From Lachnospiraceae bacterium (lineage in GTDB: Bacteria > Bacillota > Clostridia > Lachnospirales > Lachnospiraceae): a DNA stretch of 64,000 nucleotides. Positions 1-9,610 of this stretch are shown in pieces; positions within the stretch are counted from its first letter, which is position 1, and the number at the start of each line of letters is the position of its first letter. The translations under genes and the position numbers were made by a program. Under the pieces are notes generated by a model. The model worked only from the letters and a program-made list of their open reading frames with translations, was not told where the DNA came from and did not search any database. The stretch is taken from NCBI GenBank assembly GCA_017428265.1, contig JAFRRD010000037.1:21552-85551 (forward strand). The letters run 5' to 3'.

Positions 1-375
1 GTTGTACTCCATGGAACGGATAAAATCGCCTTTTGAATTGATCTCAATATTGCCGAAAAGGTTCTTGCATTCGATAAACACATAGACTCCCGGCGTGATC
101 ACCAGATAGTCTATCTGGGCCGTATTGCCTGACGGCGCTTCCAGAAAAATATCATGCAGAACGACCAGATCCATGCCGCTGTTTTTCAATTCAAACATGA
201 TGGCATCTTCGCCGATGATCCCTGCTTTTGTTACGGCAATCTCCCTGGCCAGCCGCTTGCTTAATTCAGAGCCTTCCGGCACCTGCGTCTGCAGGTCTTC
301 CAATCGAGCCAGGTATGCCTTCGCATCGCTGGATTCTTTTAACACAATAACTTCGGGTTTTGAAAACAGGCTCAC
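1..375 (-). CDS. NERD domain protein, 3' part cut by window edge
   Basis: This is the first 125 residues of a minus-strand gene that runs off the left edge. The visible part has a short helical N-terminus, then the start of a nuclease-related (NERD) domain: a G-x-x-GE motif near residue 80 (AGIIGEDAIMFEL), then TAQIDYLVI and VFIECKN, which match the QID...ExK strand pattern of the restriction-endonuclease-like fold. I chose the GTG start at 373-375 because ACGGAG lies just upstream and no upstream in-frame ATG has a ribosome site. NERD proteins are predicted nucleases or nucleic-acid processing factors; many have further domains that would lie outside this window. The function here is inferred from the fold only. 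Confidence 0.8.
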   Translation of the reverse strand, partial: MSLFSKPEVIVLKESSDAKAYLARLEDLQTQVPEGSELSKRLAREIAVTKAGIIGEDAIMFELKNSGMDLVVLHDIFLEAPSGNTAQIDYLVITPGVYVFIECKNLFGNIEINSKGDFIRSMEYN

Positions 376-415
376 AATGACACTCCGTCTTTCACATTTT
401 TCGCTTTGATAGTTC

Positions 416-453
416 AAGAGGACCGGCCTCCTGAATAGAAAACCGGTCCTCTT
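416..453 (-). terminator. Inverted repeat downstream of ppdK
   Basis: An 11-bp perfect stem (AAGAGGACCGG, 416-426, with its complement at 443-453) separates the end of ppdK from the NERD gene. There is no long T tract, so it may terminate weakly or stabilise the 3' end of the mRNA. Confidence 0.5.
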
Positions 454-478
454 TGCTCAATGATTTCTCATTTCGCGA

Positions 479-3400
479 TTATTTCTTCTCTTCGCCGAAG
501 GTCTTCTTGGCTTCTTCCCAGCCGGCCTTGAGGCTCTTCCACGCCGCAGCGGCGACGTCCTTCAGATCCTCAGCCTTGTCGGCAGCGACGGCACGGTATT
601 TCTCGGCCGCTTCCTTCAGGGCAGCCTTCGCCGCTTCGACCTTCTCATTCAGTTCAGCCTCGGCAGCCGCATCTTTGATGGCAGCCTTCACGGCTTCGGC
701 TTTCTCCTTGAGGTCAGCCTTGACGGCCTCGGCCTTCGCATTCAGGTCGAGCTTCTCGGCCGCTTCCTGCTCGCACTTAATGGCAGCCTGCGCGGCAGCC
801 AGTCTGGCGATCGGGACACGGAACGGGCTGCAGGAGACGTAATCCAGTCCGGCCTTGTGGAAGAATTCCACGGACGAAGGATCGCCGCCGTGCTCGCCGC
901 ACACGCCGAGGTGCAGGTCCGGACGGGTCTCGCGGCCCAGCTTGCAGGCCATCTTCACGAGTTTGCCGACGCCGGTCTGGTCGACCTTGGCAAACGGATC
1001 GTTCTCGTAGATTTTCTTCTCGTAGTAGGAGCCGAGGAACTTGCCGGCATCGTCACGGGAGAAGCCGAAGGTCATCTGGGTCAGATCGTTGGTGCCGAAG
1101 GAGAAGAATTCCGCTTCCTTCGCGACCTCGTCAGCAGTGAGCGCCGCACGAGGGATCTCGATCATGGTACCGACCATGTACTTCATGTCCACGCCGGCAG
1201 CCGCGATCTCGGCGTCAGCAGTCTCGATGACGAATTTCTTGATGTACTTCAGCTCAGCCACATCGCCGACCAGCGGGATCATCATCTCGGGGCACATCGT
1301 CCACTCGGGGTGCTTCTTCTGCACGTTGATCGCCGCGCGGATGATCGCCTTGGTCTGCATGACCGCGATTTCCGGATAGGTGACAGCCAGACGGCAGCCG
1401 CGATGGCCCATCATCGGGTTGAACTCATGCAGGGAAGCAATGATCGCCTTGATCTGCTCCACGGTCTTGCCCTGCGCGTCAGCCAGTTTGCGGATATCTT
1501 CCTCTTCGGTCGGCAGGAATTCGTGCAGCGGCGGATCCAGGAAACGGATCGTCACGGGACGGCCTTCCATGGCCTCGTAAATGCCTTCGAAGTCGCTCTG
1601 CTGATAAGGCAGGATCTTCTCCAGCGCTACTTCTCTTTCTTCCAGCGTATCGGAGCAGATCATCTCGCGGAACGCGGCAATGCGGTTCGCTTCGAAGAAC
1701 ATGTGCTCCGTACGGCACAGGCCGATACCTTCGGCGCCGAGCTCGCGGGCCTTCTGCGCATCCTGCGGGGTATCCGCGTTGGTACGCACGCCCAGACGGC
1801 GATACTTGTCGGCCCAGGCCATGACGCGGCCGAATTCACCGGCGATCGTCGCATCCACGGTCGGGATCAGGCCGGCGTAGATGTTGCCGGTGGAGCCGTC
1901 GATGGAAATGCAGTCGCCTTCGTGGAATTCCTGTCCGGCGAGGGTGAAGCACTTGTTGTCTTCATCCATGTTGATCGCGGTGCAGCCGGAAACGCAGCAT
2001 TTGCCCATGCCGCGGGCAACGACGGCCGCGTGGCTGGTCATGCCGCCGCGCACGGTCAGGATGCCCTGCGCCGCCTTCATGCCGGTGATATCTTCAGGGG
2101 AGGTCTCCAGACGGACCAGAACGACCTTCTCGCCGCGTTTCTTCCAGGCCACGGCGTCATCGGCGTTGAACACGATCTTGCCGCAGGCAGCGCCGGGGGA
2201 GGCGCCCAGGCCCTTGCCGAGAGGCGTCGCCGCCTTCAGGGCAGCCGCATCAAACTGCGGATGCAGCAGGGTGTCCAGGTTGCGCGGATCGATCATCAGG
2301 ACCGCTTCCTGCTCGGTCTTCATACCTTCGTCCACCAGATCGCAGGCGATCTTCAGGGCGGCTGGAGCTGTACGCTTGCCGTTGCGGCACTGCAGCATGT
2401 AAAGCTTGCCGTTCTCAACGGTGAACTCCATATCCTGCATGTCGTGATAATGCTGTTCAAGCAGTTCGCAGACCTTGATGAATTCATCGTAGGCTTCCGG
2501 GAACTTCGCTTCCATTTCGCTGATGGGCATCGGGGTGCGGACGCCGGCCACGACGTCTTCGCCCTGCGCGTTGGTCAGGAACTCGCCCATGAGCTTCTTC
2601 TCGCCGGTCGCGGGGTCACGGGTGAAAGCGACGCCGGTACCGGAGTTTTCATTCAGGTTGCCGAAGACCATCGGCATGACGTTGACGGCAGTGCCCCAGG
2701 AATAAGGGATGTCGTTGTCGCGGCGGTAGACGTTCGCACGGGGGTTGTCCCAGCTGCGGAACACCGCACGGATGGCTTCCTTGAGCTGCACGACCGGATC
2801 GGACGGGAAGTCTTCACCGAGCTGATTTTTGTATTCGGCCTTGAACTGTTCGGCCAGTTCCTTCAGGTCGGCCGCGGTCAGTTCCACGTCGAACTTCACG
2901 CCGCGTTCTTCTTTCATCTTGTCGATGAGCTGTTCGAAATACTTCTTGCCGACTTCCATGACGACGTCTGAGAACATCTGGATGAAACGGCGGTAGGAGT
3001 CGTAAACGAAACGTTCGAACTTCGGATCGGGGTTCTTCGCGATCATCGCCGCGACGACCTCGTCATTCAGGCCGAGGTTCAGGATGGTATCCATCATGCC
3101 GGGCATGGAAGCGCGGGCACCGGAACGTACGGATACGAGCAGCGGGTTCTCAAGATCGCCGAACTTCTTGCCGTTGATCTCTTCCATCTTGCCCACATAT
3201 TCCATGACCTGGCCCATGATCTCGTCATTGATCTGGCGGCCGTCTTCATAGTACTGCGTGCAGGCTTCGGTGGTGATGGTAAAGCCCTGCGGCACGGGAA
3301 GGCCGATGTTGGACATTTCCGACAGGTTGGCGCCTTTGCCGCCCAGAAGGTTGCGCATCGAGGCGTTGCCTTCCGAGAACAGATACACCCATTTCTTCAT
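479..3400 (-). CDS. ppdK: Pyruvate, phosphate dikinase with C-terminal repeat extension
   Basis: Interconverts pyruvate, ATP and phosphate with PEP, AMP and pyrophosphate in the cytosol; in anaerobes it usually runs with glycolysis to save energy. The N-terminal nucleotide-binding domain (about 1-350) begins with the usual KKWVYLFSEG. The swivelling phospho-His domain carries RGGMTSHAAVVARGMG with the catalytic His at 457. The PEP/pyruvate barrel ends with LGVCGEHGG, holding the catalytic Cys. Family members end near residue 875. This one continues for about 99 Ala/Lys/Glu-rich residues (about 875-973) built from 11-residue repeats such as KAEAVKADLKE, which are not part of the enzyme. AGGAGG precedes the ATG. 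It is monocistronic, with its own upstream region and a hairpin downstream. Confidence 0.97.
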   Translation of the reverse strand: MKKWVYLFSEGNASMRNLLGGKGANLSEMSNIGLPVPQGFTITTEACTQYYEDGRQINDEIMGQVMEYVGKMEEINGKKFGDLENPLLVSVRSGARASMPGMMDTILNLGLNDEVVAAMIAKNPDPKFERFVYDSYRRFIQMFSDVVMEVGKKYFEQLIDKMKEERGVKFDVELTAADLKELAEQFKAEYKNQLGEDFPSDPVVQLKEAIRAVFRSWDNPRANVYRRDNDIPYSWGTAVNVMPMVFGNLNENSGTGVAFTRDPATGEKKLMGEFLTNAQGEDVVAGVRTPMPISEMEAKFPEAYDEFIKVCELLEQHYHDMQDMEFTVENGKLYMLQCRNGKRTAPAALKIACDLVDEGMKTEQEAVLMIDPRNLDTLLHPQFDAAALKAATPLGKGLGASPGAACGKIVFNADDAVAWKKRGEKVVLVRLETSPEDITGMKAAQGILTVRGGMTSHAAVVARGMGKCCVSGCTAINMDEDNKCFTLAGQEFHEGDCISIDGSTGNIYAGLIPTVDATIAGEFGRVMAWADKYRRLGVRTNADTPQDAQKARELGAEGIGLCRTEHMFFEANRIAAFREMICSDTLEEREVALEKILPYQQSDFEGIYEAMEGRPVTIRFLDPPLHEFLPTEEEDIRKLADAQGKTVEQIKAIIASLHEFNPMMGHRGCRLAVTYPEIAVMQTKAIIRAAINVQKKHPEWTMCPEMMIPLVGDVAELKYIKKFVIETADAEIAAAGVDMKYMVGTMIEIPRAALTADEVAKEAEFFSFGTNDLTQMTFGFSRDDAGKFLGSYYEKKIYENDPFAKVDQTGVGKLVKMACKLGRETRPDLHLGVCGEHGGDPSSVEFFHKAGLDYVSCSPFRVPIARLAAAQAAIKCEQEAAEKLDLNAKAEAVKADLKEKAEAVKAAIKDAAAEAELNEKVEAAKAALKEAAEKYRAVAADKAEDLKDVAAAAWKSLKAGWEEAKKTFGEEKK

Positions 3401-3455
3401 GTAAAAATCCTCCTAAATCTTAGTGAGTTAACTGTGTGATTTTTTTAACGCAAAT

Positions 3456-3464
3456 ATTTTAGCA
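3456..3464 (-). promoter_or_regulatory. Probable extended -10 promoter of ppdK
   Basis: The minus strand reads TGCTAAAAT, an extended -10 element, about 55 nt upstream of the ppdK ATG in an A+T-rich stretch. No good -35 hexamer is seen at 17 bp. The rest of the 3401-3605 gap holds only this region and the terminator of the next operon. Confidence 0.4.
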
Positions 3465-3554
3465 CAAAACTTCCCGGCAGGATACAAGAATTTGCTTAAT
3501 ATTCTTAAATCTGCCTTTTGTTTCAATTAAGATTATAAATTATATCAATGAGAA

Positions 3555-3575
3555 CGCCGCAGCCGAGCTGCGGCG
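3555..3575 (-). terminator. Hairpin after the sigma-like gene
   Basis: CGCCGCAG and CTGCGGCG form an 8-bp G+C-rich stem with a 5-nt loop, 30 nt after the stop codon of the sigma-like gene. A short T-containing run (TTCTCATT) follows on the minus strand. Confidence 0.5.
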
Positions 3576-3605
3576 CCGTGATGGCGGGACGTGAGGAGCC
3601 TGTTT

Positions 3606-4382
3606 TTATTTCTCCGCGTTCCGGATGGCTTTGGCGGATTCCTTCAGCACTTCTTCCACCCGGGCAACGGGCATGCCGAGGCGTTCGGCGAGTTCTTCGG
3701 CAGTCAGGGCACGGCCTTCCGCGGCCTCCTGCTCCTTCACCGTCTCTAGGATGCGGTTCGCGGCGCTCGTCATGTCCTCCTGCATGCGGGCAAAGCCCTC
3801 TTCTTCCTTCACGATCGCCCGCAGGGCTTTCCGCGCGCCTTTTTCCAGCCAGTCCTCAAGGTCGCCGTCGCCGGCACCGTAGGCATCCAGGCTCTCCATC
3901 AGGCCGAGATTGGCCTCCTGGATGAGGTCGACGAGCGGAACACCTTTCCCGGCGAAGTCGCGGGCAAGGATGACCGCATAATGAAGGTTGCCCTCGGTCA
4001 GGCGCAGGCGGGCGGCCTCGCGCGCATCTTCGTCACGCCCCACAAGCTGCGCGGCCAATGCTTCGATCTCGCCGCCGGTCAGCGGCAGGACCGCCTCCAG
4101 ATCCTCCAGATAGAAGTCCAGCATCTTCCGGTCTTCCTCCGAAAGCGCATCTTCCGCCTCCTCGCCTGTGAGGTCCAGCGTACGGGTATCGTGCGGGACG
4201 TAGTCCTTCAGCGTGATGCCTTCCCGCTCCAGATAATCATAGATTTGTTCGATCTGGGCTTCATCCAGTTCAATGTCGGGGAAGGCTTTCAGGATATCGG
4301 TCACCGAAACGGTGCTGCCCTGGCTGCCGGCTGTCCTGCGGATCGTTTCAAGACCGCGGTAAAATGCTTCCTCACTGTTCAT
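3606..4382 (-). CDS. Sigma-70-like protein lacking region 4
   Basis: 258 residues related to primary sigma factors. Residues about 20-65 resemble region 1.1 (TDILKAFPDIELDEAQIEQI, then a short acidic helix). Residues 125-167 are like regions 2.1-2.2, with LVDLIQEANLGLMESLDAY, the core-binding helix signature. Where the -10-recognising part of region 2 should be (FSTYATWWIRQA in RpoD) there is only GDLEDWLEKGARKALRAI. Residues 198-257 resemble region 3. The protein stops there, so the -35-binding helix-turn-helix of region 4 is absent. It is the last gene of a three-gene operon, 27 nt after a DUF6320 gene, with GGAGAG before its ATG. It may bind core polymerase without recognising a normal promoter; the role is unknown. 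Confidence 0.75.
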   Translation of the reverse strand: MNSEEAFYRGLETIRRTAGSQGSTVSVTDILKAFPDIELDEAQIEQIYDYLEREGITLKDYVPHDTRTLDLTGEEAEDALSEEDRKMLDFYLEDLEAVLPLTGGEIEALAAQLVGRDEDAREAARLRLTEGNLHYAVILARDFAGKGVPLVDLIQEANLGLMESLDAYGAGDGDLEDWLEKGARKALRAIVKEEEGFARMQEDMTSAANRILETVKEQEAAEGRALTAEELAERLGMPVARVEEVLKESAKAIRNAEK

Positions 4383-4409
4383 TTTCTCTCCTTCTCTGCC
4401 CGCCGCGGG

Positions 4410-5105
4410 TCAGATAAACAGTTTTCTGTACATGGCGCGCCGCAGCTTTCTGACGAACGACGCGGTTACGAGAAAGATCCCGACCGCGCTGAAAAAGCCC
4501 GCCGAATACAGCGACCAGTTGAACATCCTGAGCCGGAACGTAATGTGCAGGAAAAACTCCAGCAGCATCGTAAAACCGCCGATCAGGATAAATAAGAGCC
4601 CCAGCAGAAGGTGCTTGGTGCGCGGCCGGAAGGGCAGCACCGCGATCCCGACGCTCAGGAAGGTCACGATGAACGCCATGCCCGTGACCGGGAAGGCAAA
4701 GGGCAGGAACCACTGCCCGCCGACTGCCCCGTTGATGTATAGCAGGTATCCGCCCAGCGCCGCGAAGGCAAGCGGGAGGAAAACCGCGGGATAATATCTT
4801 CTGAACCAGAAGGGAAAGACCGCCGCCAGATAGACGAAGAGGCAGCCGAAAACGACATAGCCGGACCAGCCCATGCGGCCGTACGCCGCCAGGCAGGCGA
4901 TGAGGCAGCCCATGGCGATCCCGGCCATGACCAGTGTGGTCACCAGCAGGATCGTAAAGCGCCCGCCGTCATCCTGTACGGGATAGAGTTCGGGATTGTA
5001 ATGGGTGTTTCGCGCCTTCTTCTCCGGGTTCCATGCCGGAGTCCCGCAGAGCGGGCATTCGGACGCGCCCTCCTCCAGGGACACGCCGCAGTTTACGCAG
5101 TACAA
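4410..5105 (-). CDS. Zinc-ribbon membrane protein, DUF6320-like
   Basis: 231 residues. The N-terminus is a rubredoxin-like zinc ribbon (MYCVNCGVSLEEGASECPLC; two CxxC pairs). A short linker precedes about six hydrophobic segments between residues 50 and 215, and the protein ends in a basic tail (RKLRRAMYRKLF). This arrangement matches the DUF6320 family as I recall it. The ATG overlaps the end of the upstream acyltransferase-like gene by 13 bp, so the two are translationally coupled. It is probably an inner-membrane partner of that enzyme; no catalytic motif is visible. Confidence 0.75.
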   Translation of the reverse strand: MYCVNCGVSLEEGASECPLCGTPAWNPEKKARNTHYNPELYPVQDDGGRFTILLVTTLVMAGIAMGCLIACLAAYGRMGWSGYVVFGCLFVYLAAVFPFWFRRYYPAVFLPLAFAALGGYLLYINGAVGGQWFLPFAFPVTGMAFIVTFLSVGIAVLPFRPRTKHLLLGLLFILIGGFTMLLEFFLHITFRLRMFNWSLYSAGFFSAVGIFLVTASFVRKLRRAMYRKLFI

Positions 5106-6391
5106 GGCTCACTCTCCTTCTCCGTTGCCGGATCGTTGGATTCCACCGCGACCGGGAGGCCCAGCTTCACCAATGCGGTGAAGAAGCGGCGCTCCAGTTC
5201 CGTCTCGCGGATGCTGCGGATCATGTTGATCGTGGTAACGCCGCCGCAGCTGGCAACGGCGCAGTTGTTCGGATAGGTCAGCTGCACGCCGATCATGAAA
5301 TCGCAGCGTTTTACGTAAGGCTGCATGATCTCGGGCAGTTCGATGCGGCCGAGGTTTGAAATGTTCACGCACCCCTTCCGCTCGCCGTAGCGGCGGTAAA
5401 CGCCGCGCATGGCGATATTCTTGACAAAGAGCGGCGCAAGGCGCAGAAGGCGGTTCCTGGCCGGAAGAACGTTGGCTGCGATCCTTGCTGCCATCTTCTC
5501 CGGCGTGACCTCAAGCCCCGTCTGGAATCGGTATTCGCGGCAGAGCTCCTCCAGTGAATAGTCCGCGAGCCGCGGGTCCACGCCTACGTTCAGGACCAGG
5601 GAAAAGTTCCGCAGCGTATCCGCGCCGAATACCCTTCTGAGGTCCACCGGGACCGTCACCTTGACCGGGCGGCGTTTCTTTTTCCGTACGTGGCAGGCCT
5701 GCATTTCAATGATGGTCCGGATCATGACCGCTGTCAGAAAGCCCGTCACGGTCGTCCCGTACTCCTTTGCCTTCCGCACCAGGGCGTCGGTCGGAATGAG
5801 CCCGGTGATCACGTGCATGAAGCCGGTCGTATCCGGCGTCCCGGACAGATGGTAAGCGGTCTGCTCGCGGCGGCTCATCGGCGTATCGCCGGAATACTTC
5901 TGGAAGGCATCCTGCCGTTCCTCCGCAGTGGGTGCGTCCCTGCAGTTCCTGATCTCGGACGACGCCGGCACCGTGATCTCATGGCGCAGTTCCAGATAAC
6001 GCGCGGTCAGCGATTTCAGGTAGATCTCGCCGCCCCTGCCGTCGGTCAGGACGTGGAAGAATTCCGCGGCGATCCTGTTTCCGTGATACAGTACGCGGAA
6101 GCAACAGCGCTTCTGCTCACGGCGGCCCATGTGCGTCAGCGGATAGGCGTACTCGAGGATCGGCTCCGGCGCTTCGTCCACCGTCTGCAGATAATGCCAG
6201 AACAGGCCGGTCCCTAGTCTGACGTAGAGGGAGGGAAAGCGCGGCATCAGATCCTTTACGGCCTGTGCGAGCAATTCCGGATCCACCGTCTCCGACAGGT
6301 CGGCCGAGACGCGGAAGGTATTGACCCAGCGGCTGTTTCCGATCGCCGGAAAAATGAGTGCTGCATTGTCAAGACGCATCCAGGCCTTCAT
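5093..6391 (-). CDS. Condensation-fold / alcohol acetyltransferase-like protein
   Basis: 432 residues of the chloramphenicol-acetyltransferase/condensation-domain superfamily. An active-site motif of the HxxxDG type occurs as EFFHVLTDGRGG in the first third. A second-half segment, VPVDLRRVFGADTLRNFSLV, fits the conserved bridge strands of condensation-like acyltransferases such as PapA or alcohol O-acetyltransferase proteins. The start was moved to MKAWMRL at 6389-6391 because AAAGGAG lies 10 nt upstream. It is the first gene of the operon with the DUF6320 and sigma-like genes. It probably moves an acyl group onto an alcohol or amine; the substrate cannot be told. It is not in a non-ribosomal peptide synthetase. 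Confidence 0.75.
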   Translation of the reverse strand: MKAWMRLDNAALIFPAIGNSRWVNTFRVSADLSETVDPELLAQAVKDLMPRFPSLYVRLGTGLFWHYLQTVDEAPEPILEYAYPLTHMGRREQKRCCFRVLYHGNRIAAEFFHVLTDGRGGEIYLKSLTARYLELRHEITVPASSEIRNCRDAPTAEERQDAFQKYSGDTPMSRREQTAYHLSGTPDTTGFMHVITGLIPTDALVRKAKEYGTTVTGFLTAVMIRTIIEMQACHVRKKKRRPVKVTVPVDLRRVFGADTLRNFSLVLNVGVDPRLADYSLEELCREYRFQTGLEVTPEKMAARIAANVLPARNRLLRLAPLFVKNIAMRGVYRRYGERKGCVNISNLGRIELPEIMQPYVKRCDFMIGVQLTYPNNCAVASCGGVTTINMIRSIRETELERRFFTALVKLGLPVAVESNDPATEKESEPCTA

Positions 6392-6445
6392 GGTTTTTCT
6401 GCTCCTTTGTCCCGCGGCCCGCACTGCACCTGCCGGGTGTCATAC

Positions 6446-6474
6446 AGTATAGCATGGAAGCTTTCCGCCCGCAA
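6446..6474 (-). promoter_or_regulatory. Promoter of the acyltransferase-DUF6320-sigma-like operon
   Basis: On the minus strand: -35 TTGCGG (6469-6474), 17-bp spacer, -10 TATACT (6446-6451). It lies about 55 nt before the ATG and faces away from the next promoter. Confidence 0.6.
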
Positions 6475-6510
6475 GAAATACGGATTTTTTAAGATTATTT
6501 ACCGTAATTC

Positions 6511-6539
6511 TTTACATTTTTCGCTTGGCATATTATACT
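6511..6539 (+). promoter_or_regulatory. Promoter of the zinc-ribbon/DUF4870-like gene
   Basis: -35 TTTACA (6511-6516), 17-bp spacer, -10 TATACT (6534-6539), giving a leader of about 55 nt to the ATG at 6602. Confidence 0.65.
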
Positions 6540-6601
6540 GTTCACGATCTTTTTACGAGCCGGAAGGCTTAGTTTTATCAAGGAAAGGAAGGTCAAATAC
6601 C

Positions 6602-7039
6602 ATGGCTTTTTGTCCGAATTGCGGCGCTCAGATCCCTGATGACGCCAAAGTCTGCCCCAACTGCGGTACCGTACTTGGCAGCACCAACGCTTACGTTCCG
6701 GATCCCACCGATCACACCGACGAATTCACTGCGCAGGATATTTCCGATAACAAGGTTTTTGCGATGGCCAGCATCCTGATCTCCTCGATCGGCATCATCA
6801 TCACCCTGCTGGCTGCCCAGAAGTCCGAATATGCGATGTTCTATGCCCGCCAGGCCCTGAAGCTGATGATCTGCCAGGTCCTCTGCCTGCTGCTCTTCAT
6901 CATCCCGATCCTCGGCTGGATCGCCGGCGGCGTCTGCCTGCTCGTCATCTTCGTGCTGAAGGTCATCTGCTTCTACAACATCTGCAAGGGCAAAGCCAAG
7001 GAAGTCCCGATCGTCAACGGCTTCGGCTTCCTGAAGTAA
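6602..7039 (+). CDS. Zinc-ribbon membrane protein, DUF4870-like
   Basis: 145 residues. It opens with FCPNCGAQIPDDAKVCPNCG, a two-CxxC zinc ribbon, then a polar linker. Two or three hydrophobic helices follow (about 54-75, 88-112, 114-135) in a pattern similar to DUF4870/TM2-like proteins. It ends KGKAKEVPIVNGFGFLK, nearly the same kind of ending as the protein at 17143-17595 (NGKAQELPVIGKFKLLS), so the two are paralogues. The start was moved to the ATG at 6602, preceded by AAGGAAGG. It is monocistronic between its own promoter and a good terminator. It is probably a membrane protein with a cytosolic zinc finger; the function is unknown. Confidence 0.8.
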   Translation: MAFCPNCGAQIPDDAKVCPNCGTVLGSTNAYVPDPTDHTDEFTAQDISDNKVFAMASILISSIGIIITLLAAQKSEYAMFYARQALKLMICQVLCLLLFIIPILGWIAGGVCLLVIFVLKVICFYNICKGKAKEVPIVNGFGFLK

Positions 7040-7072
7040 TGAAGGCGTCCCGCTCCGGGAAATGCCGCACTG

Positions 7073-7099
7073 CGGCCGGGTGAAGACCCGGCCGTTTTT
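7073..7099 (+). terminator. Rho-independent terminator
   Basis: CGGCCGGG and CCCGGCCG form an 8-bp stem with a 6-nt loop, followed directly by TTTTT. Confidence 0.85.
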
Positions 7100-7146
7100 C
7101 ACGCTCTCCCGGCGCCGGAAAAATACGCCGCCGGGGTTGAAAGCGC

Positions 7147-7175
7147 TTGAAAAAAAAAGAAGGACGGAGTAGAAT
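7147..7175 (+). promoter_or_regulatory. Promoter of the malate/lactate dehydrogenase gene
   Basis: -35 TTGAAA (7147-7152), 17-bp A-rich spacer, -10 TAGAAT (7170-7175), about 45 nt before the ATG. A second TTGAAA at 7137 lies inside TTGAAAGCGCTTGAAA and could be part of an operator. Confidence 0.55.
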
Positions 7176-7220
7176 ATTTGCTGAATAAGCAGGGACTTTC
7201 CCTGCACAAGGAGGAATGTA

Positions 7221-8330
7221 ATGGAAACCAGACCCTATGTATCCTGGGAACTGATGAATAGCTTCATGATCGACGTGTTCAAGGCCTACGGCGTGCCGGA
7301 GGAAGATGCGAAGATCTGTGCGGATGTGCTGCTGGAATCGGACCGCCGCGGCATCGAGAGCCACGGCTGCAACCGTTTTAAACCGATCTATCTGGACCGT
7401 ATCGACAACGGAACCCTGCTGCCGGTCACGAAAATCGATATTTTGAAAGAGACCCCCACCACCGTCGTCATGGACGCGAACAACGGCATGGGCATGGTGG
7501 CGAGCTACCACATGATGGAAATGCTGATCGAGAAGGCAAAAACCTACGGCATGGCCGGCGGCGCCATCATGAATTCGACCCACTACGGCATCGCGGGCTA
7601 CTGGACCACGATGGCGGAAAAGGCCGGCATGATCGGTATCTCCGGCACCAATGCACGCCCTTCCGTGGCGCCGACCTTCGGCATCGAACCGATGATGGGA
7701 ACGAACCCCATGACCTTCACCATGCCGACCGACGAGGAATTCCCCTTCAATTTCGACTGCGCGACCTCAACCGTCCAGAACGGCAAGATCGAGTTCTATG
7801 AAAGAAGCGGCAAGGAAACTCCCGCGGGTCTCGTCGTGACCGAGGACGGCGGCACCATGACCGATTCCGGACAGATCCTGAAGAAAATGCGTGCCGGCAA
7901 ATGCGCGCTGCTGCCGCTGGGCGGCCTCGGCGAAGCGACCGGCGGCTACAAGGGCTACGGCTTCACCGCGATCGTGGAGATCCTCTCCGCGGCACTCTGC
8001 GGCGGCCCGTTTATGAAGGAGCTTTCCGGCAAGAATCCCGACGGCACGAACCGCATGTACCGCCTCGGCCATTTCTTCTTCGTCATCAACCCCGAATTCT
8101 TCATGGGGCTGGATACGTTCAAGAAGACGGCCGGCGACATCTGCCGCGAAATGCGCGCCAGCAAGAAGGCGCCGGGTGCGGAACGCATCTACACCGCCGG
8201 CGAGAAGGAACACGAAGCGTGGCTTGACAGAAAGGACAAGGGCGTGCCCGTGGGCGAGTCCATCCAGAAGGAACTGATCGGCCTCCGCGACCGCTTCAAC
8301 CTGCCGTATCATTTCCCGTTTGAAGATTAA
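7221..8330 (+). CDS. Malate/L-lactate dehydrogenase family oxidoreductase (LDH2 type)
   Basis: 369 residues of the LDH2/MDH2 fold, which is unrelated to classical lactate and malate dehydrogenases. These enzymes use NAD(P)H to interconvert 2-oxoacids (oxaloacetate, pyruvate, ureidoglycolate and others) with 2-hydroxyacids. Family signatures are RGIESHGCNRF (residues 43-53) and NSTHYGIAGYW with the probable catalytic His 121; MMGTNPMTF and the Gly-rich GYKGYGF follow. AAGGAGG stands 7 nt before the ATG. A malic enzyme gene begins 22 nt downstream, so malate is the most likely substrate, but this rests on context. Confidence 0.88.
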   Translation: METRPYVSWELMNSFMIDVFKAYGVPEEDAKICADVLLESDRRGIESHGCNRFKPIYLDRIDNGTLLPVTKIDILKETPTTVVMDANNGMGMVASYHMMEMLIEKAKTYGMAGGAIMNSTHYGIAGYWTTMAEKAGMIGISGTNARPSVAPTFGIEPMMGTNPMTFTMPTDEEFPFNFDCATSTVQNGKIEFYERSGKETPAGLVVTEDGGTMTDSGQILKKMRAGKCALLPLGGLGEATGGYKGYGFTAIVEILSAALCGGPFMKELSGKNPDGTNRMYRLGHFFFVINPEFFMGLDTFKKTAGDICREMRASKKAPGAERIYTAGEKEHEAWLDRKDKGVPVGESIQKELIGLRDRFNLPYHFPFED

Positions 8331-8352
8331 TCAATCAAAGGAGTTTATCATA

Positions 8353-9525
<1,173 letters not shown>

Positions 9526-9526
9526 G

Positions 9527-9607
9527 AAGATCCTTCGGCGGCATCAAGCCGCCTCAGGATGACATTGACATTCCTGTCATCCTGAGCGCAGCGAAGGATC
9601 TTCCTGC
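9527..9607. repeat. Family A dispersed palindromic repeat, copy 1
   Basis: Two inverted units: AGATCCTTCG...CTCAGGATGAC at the left and GTCATCCTGAG...AAGGATCTTCC at the right. The same units recur at 48080-48158 and 53150-53226. It starts right at the malic enzyme stop codon. Confidence 0.85.
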
Positions 9608-9610
9608 AAG

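Noticed and set aside
857-2971. 704-codon plus-strand frame antisense to ppdK
   Set aside because: High-G+C shadow of ppdK; His/Arg/Asp-rich composition, no ribosome site and no recognisable domain.
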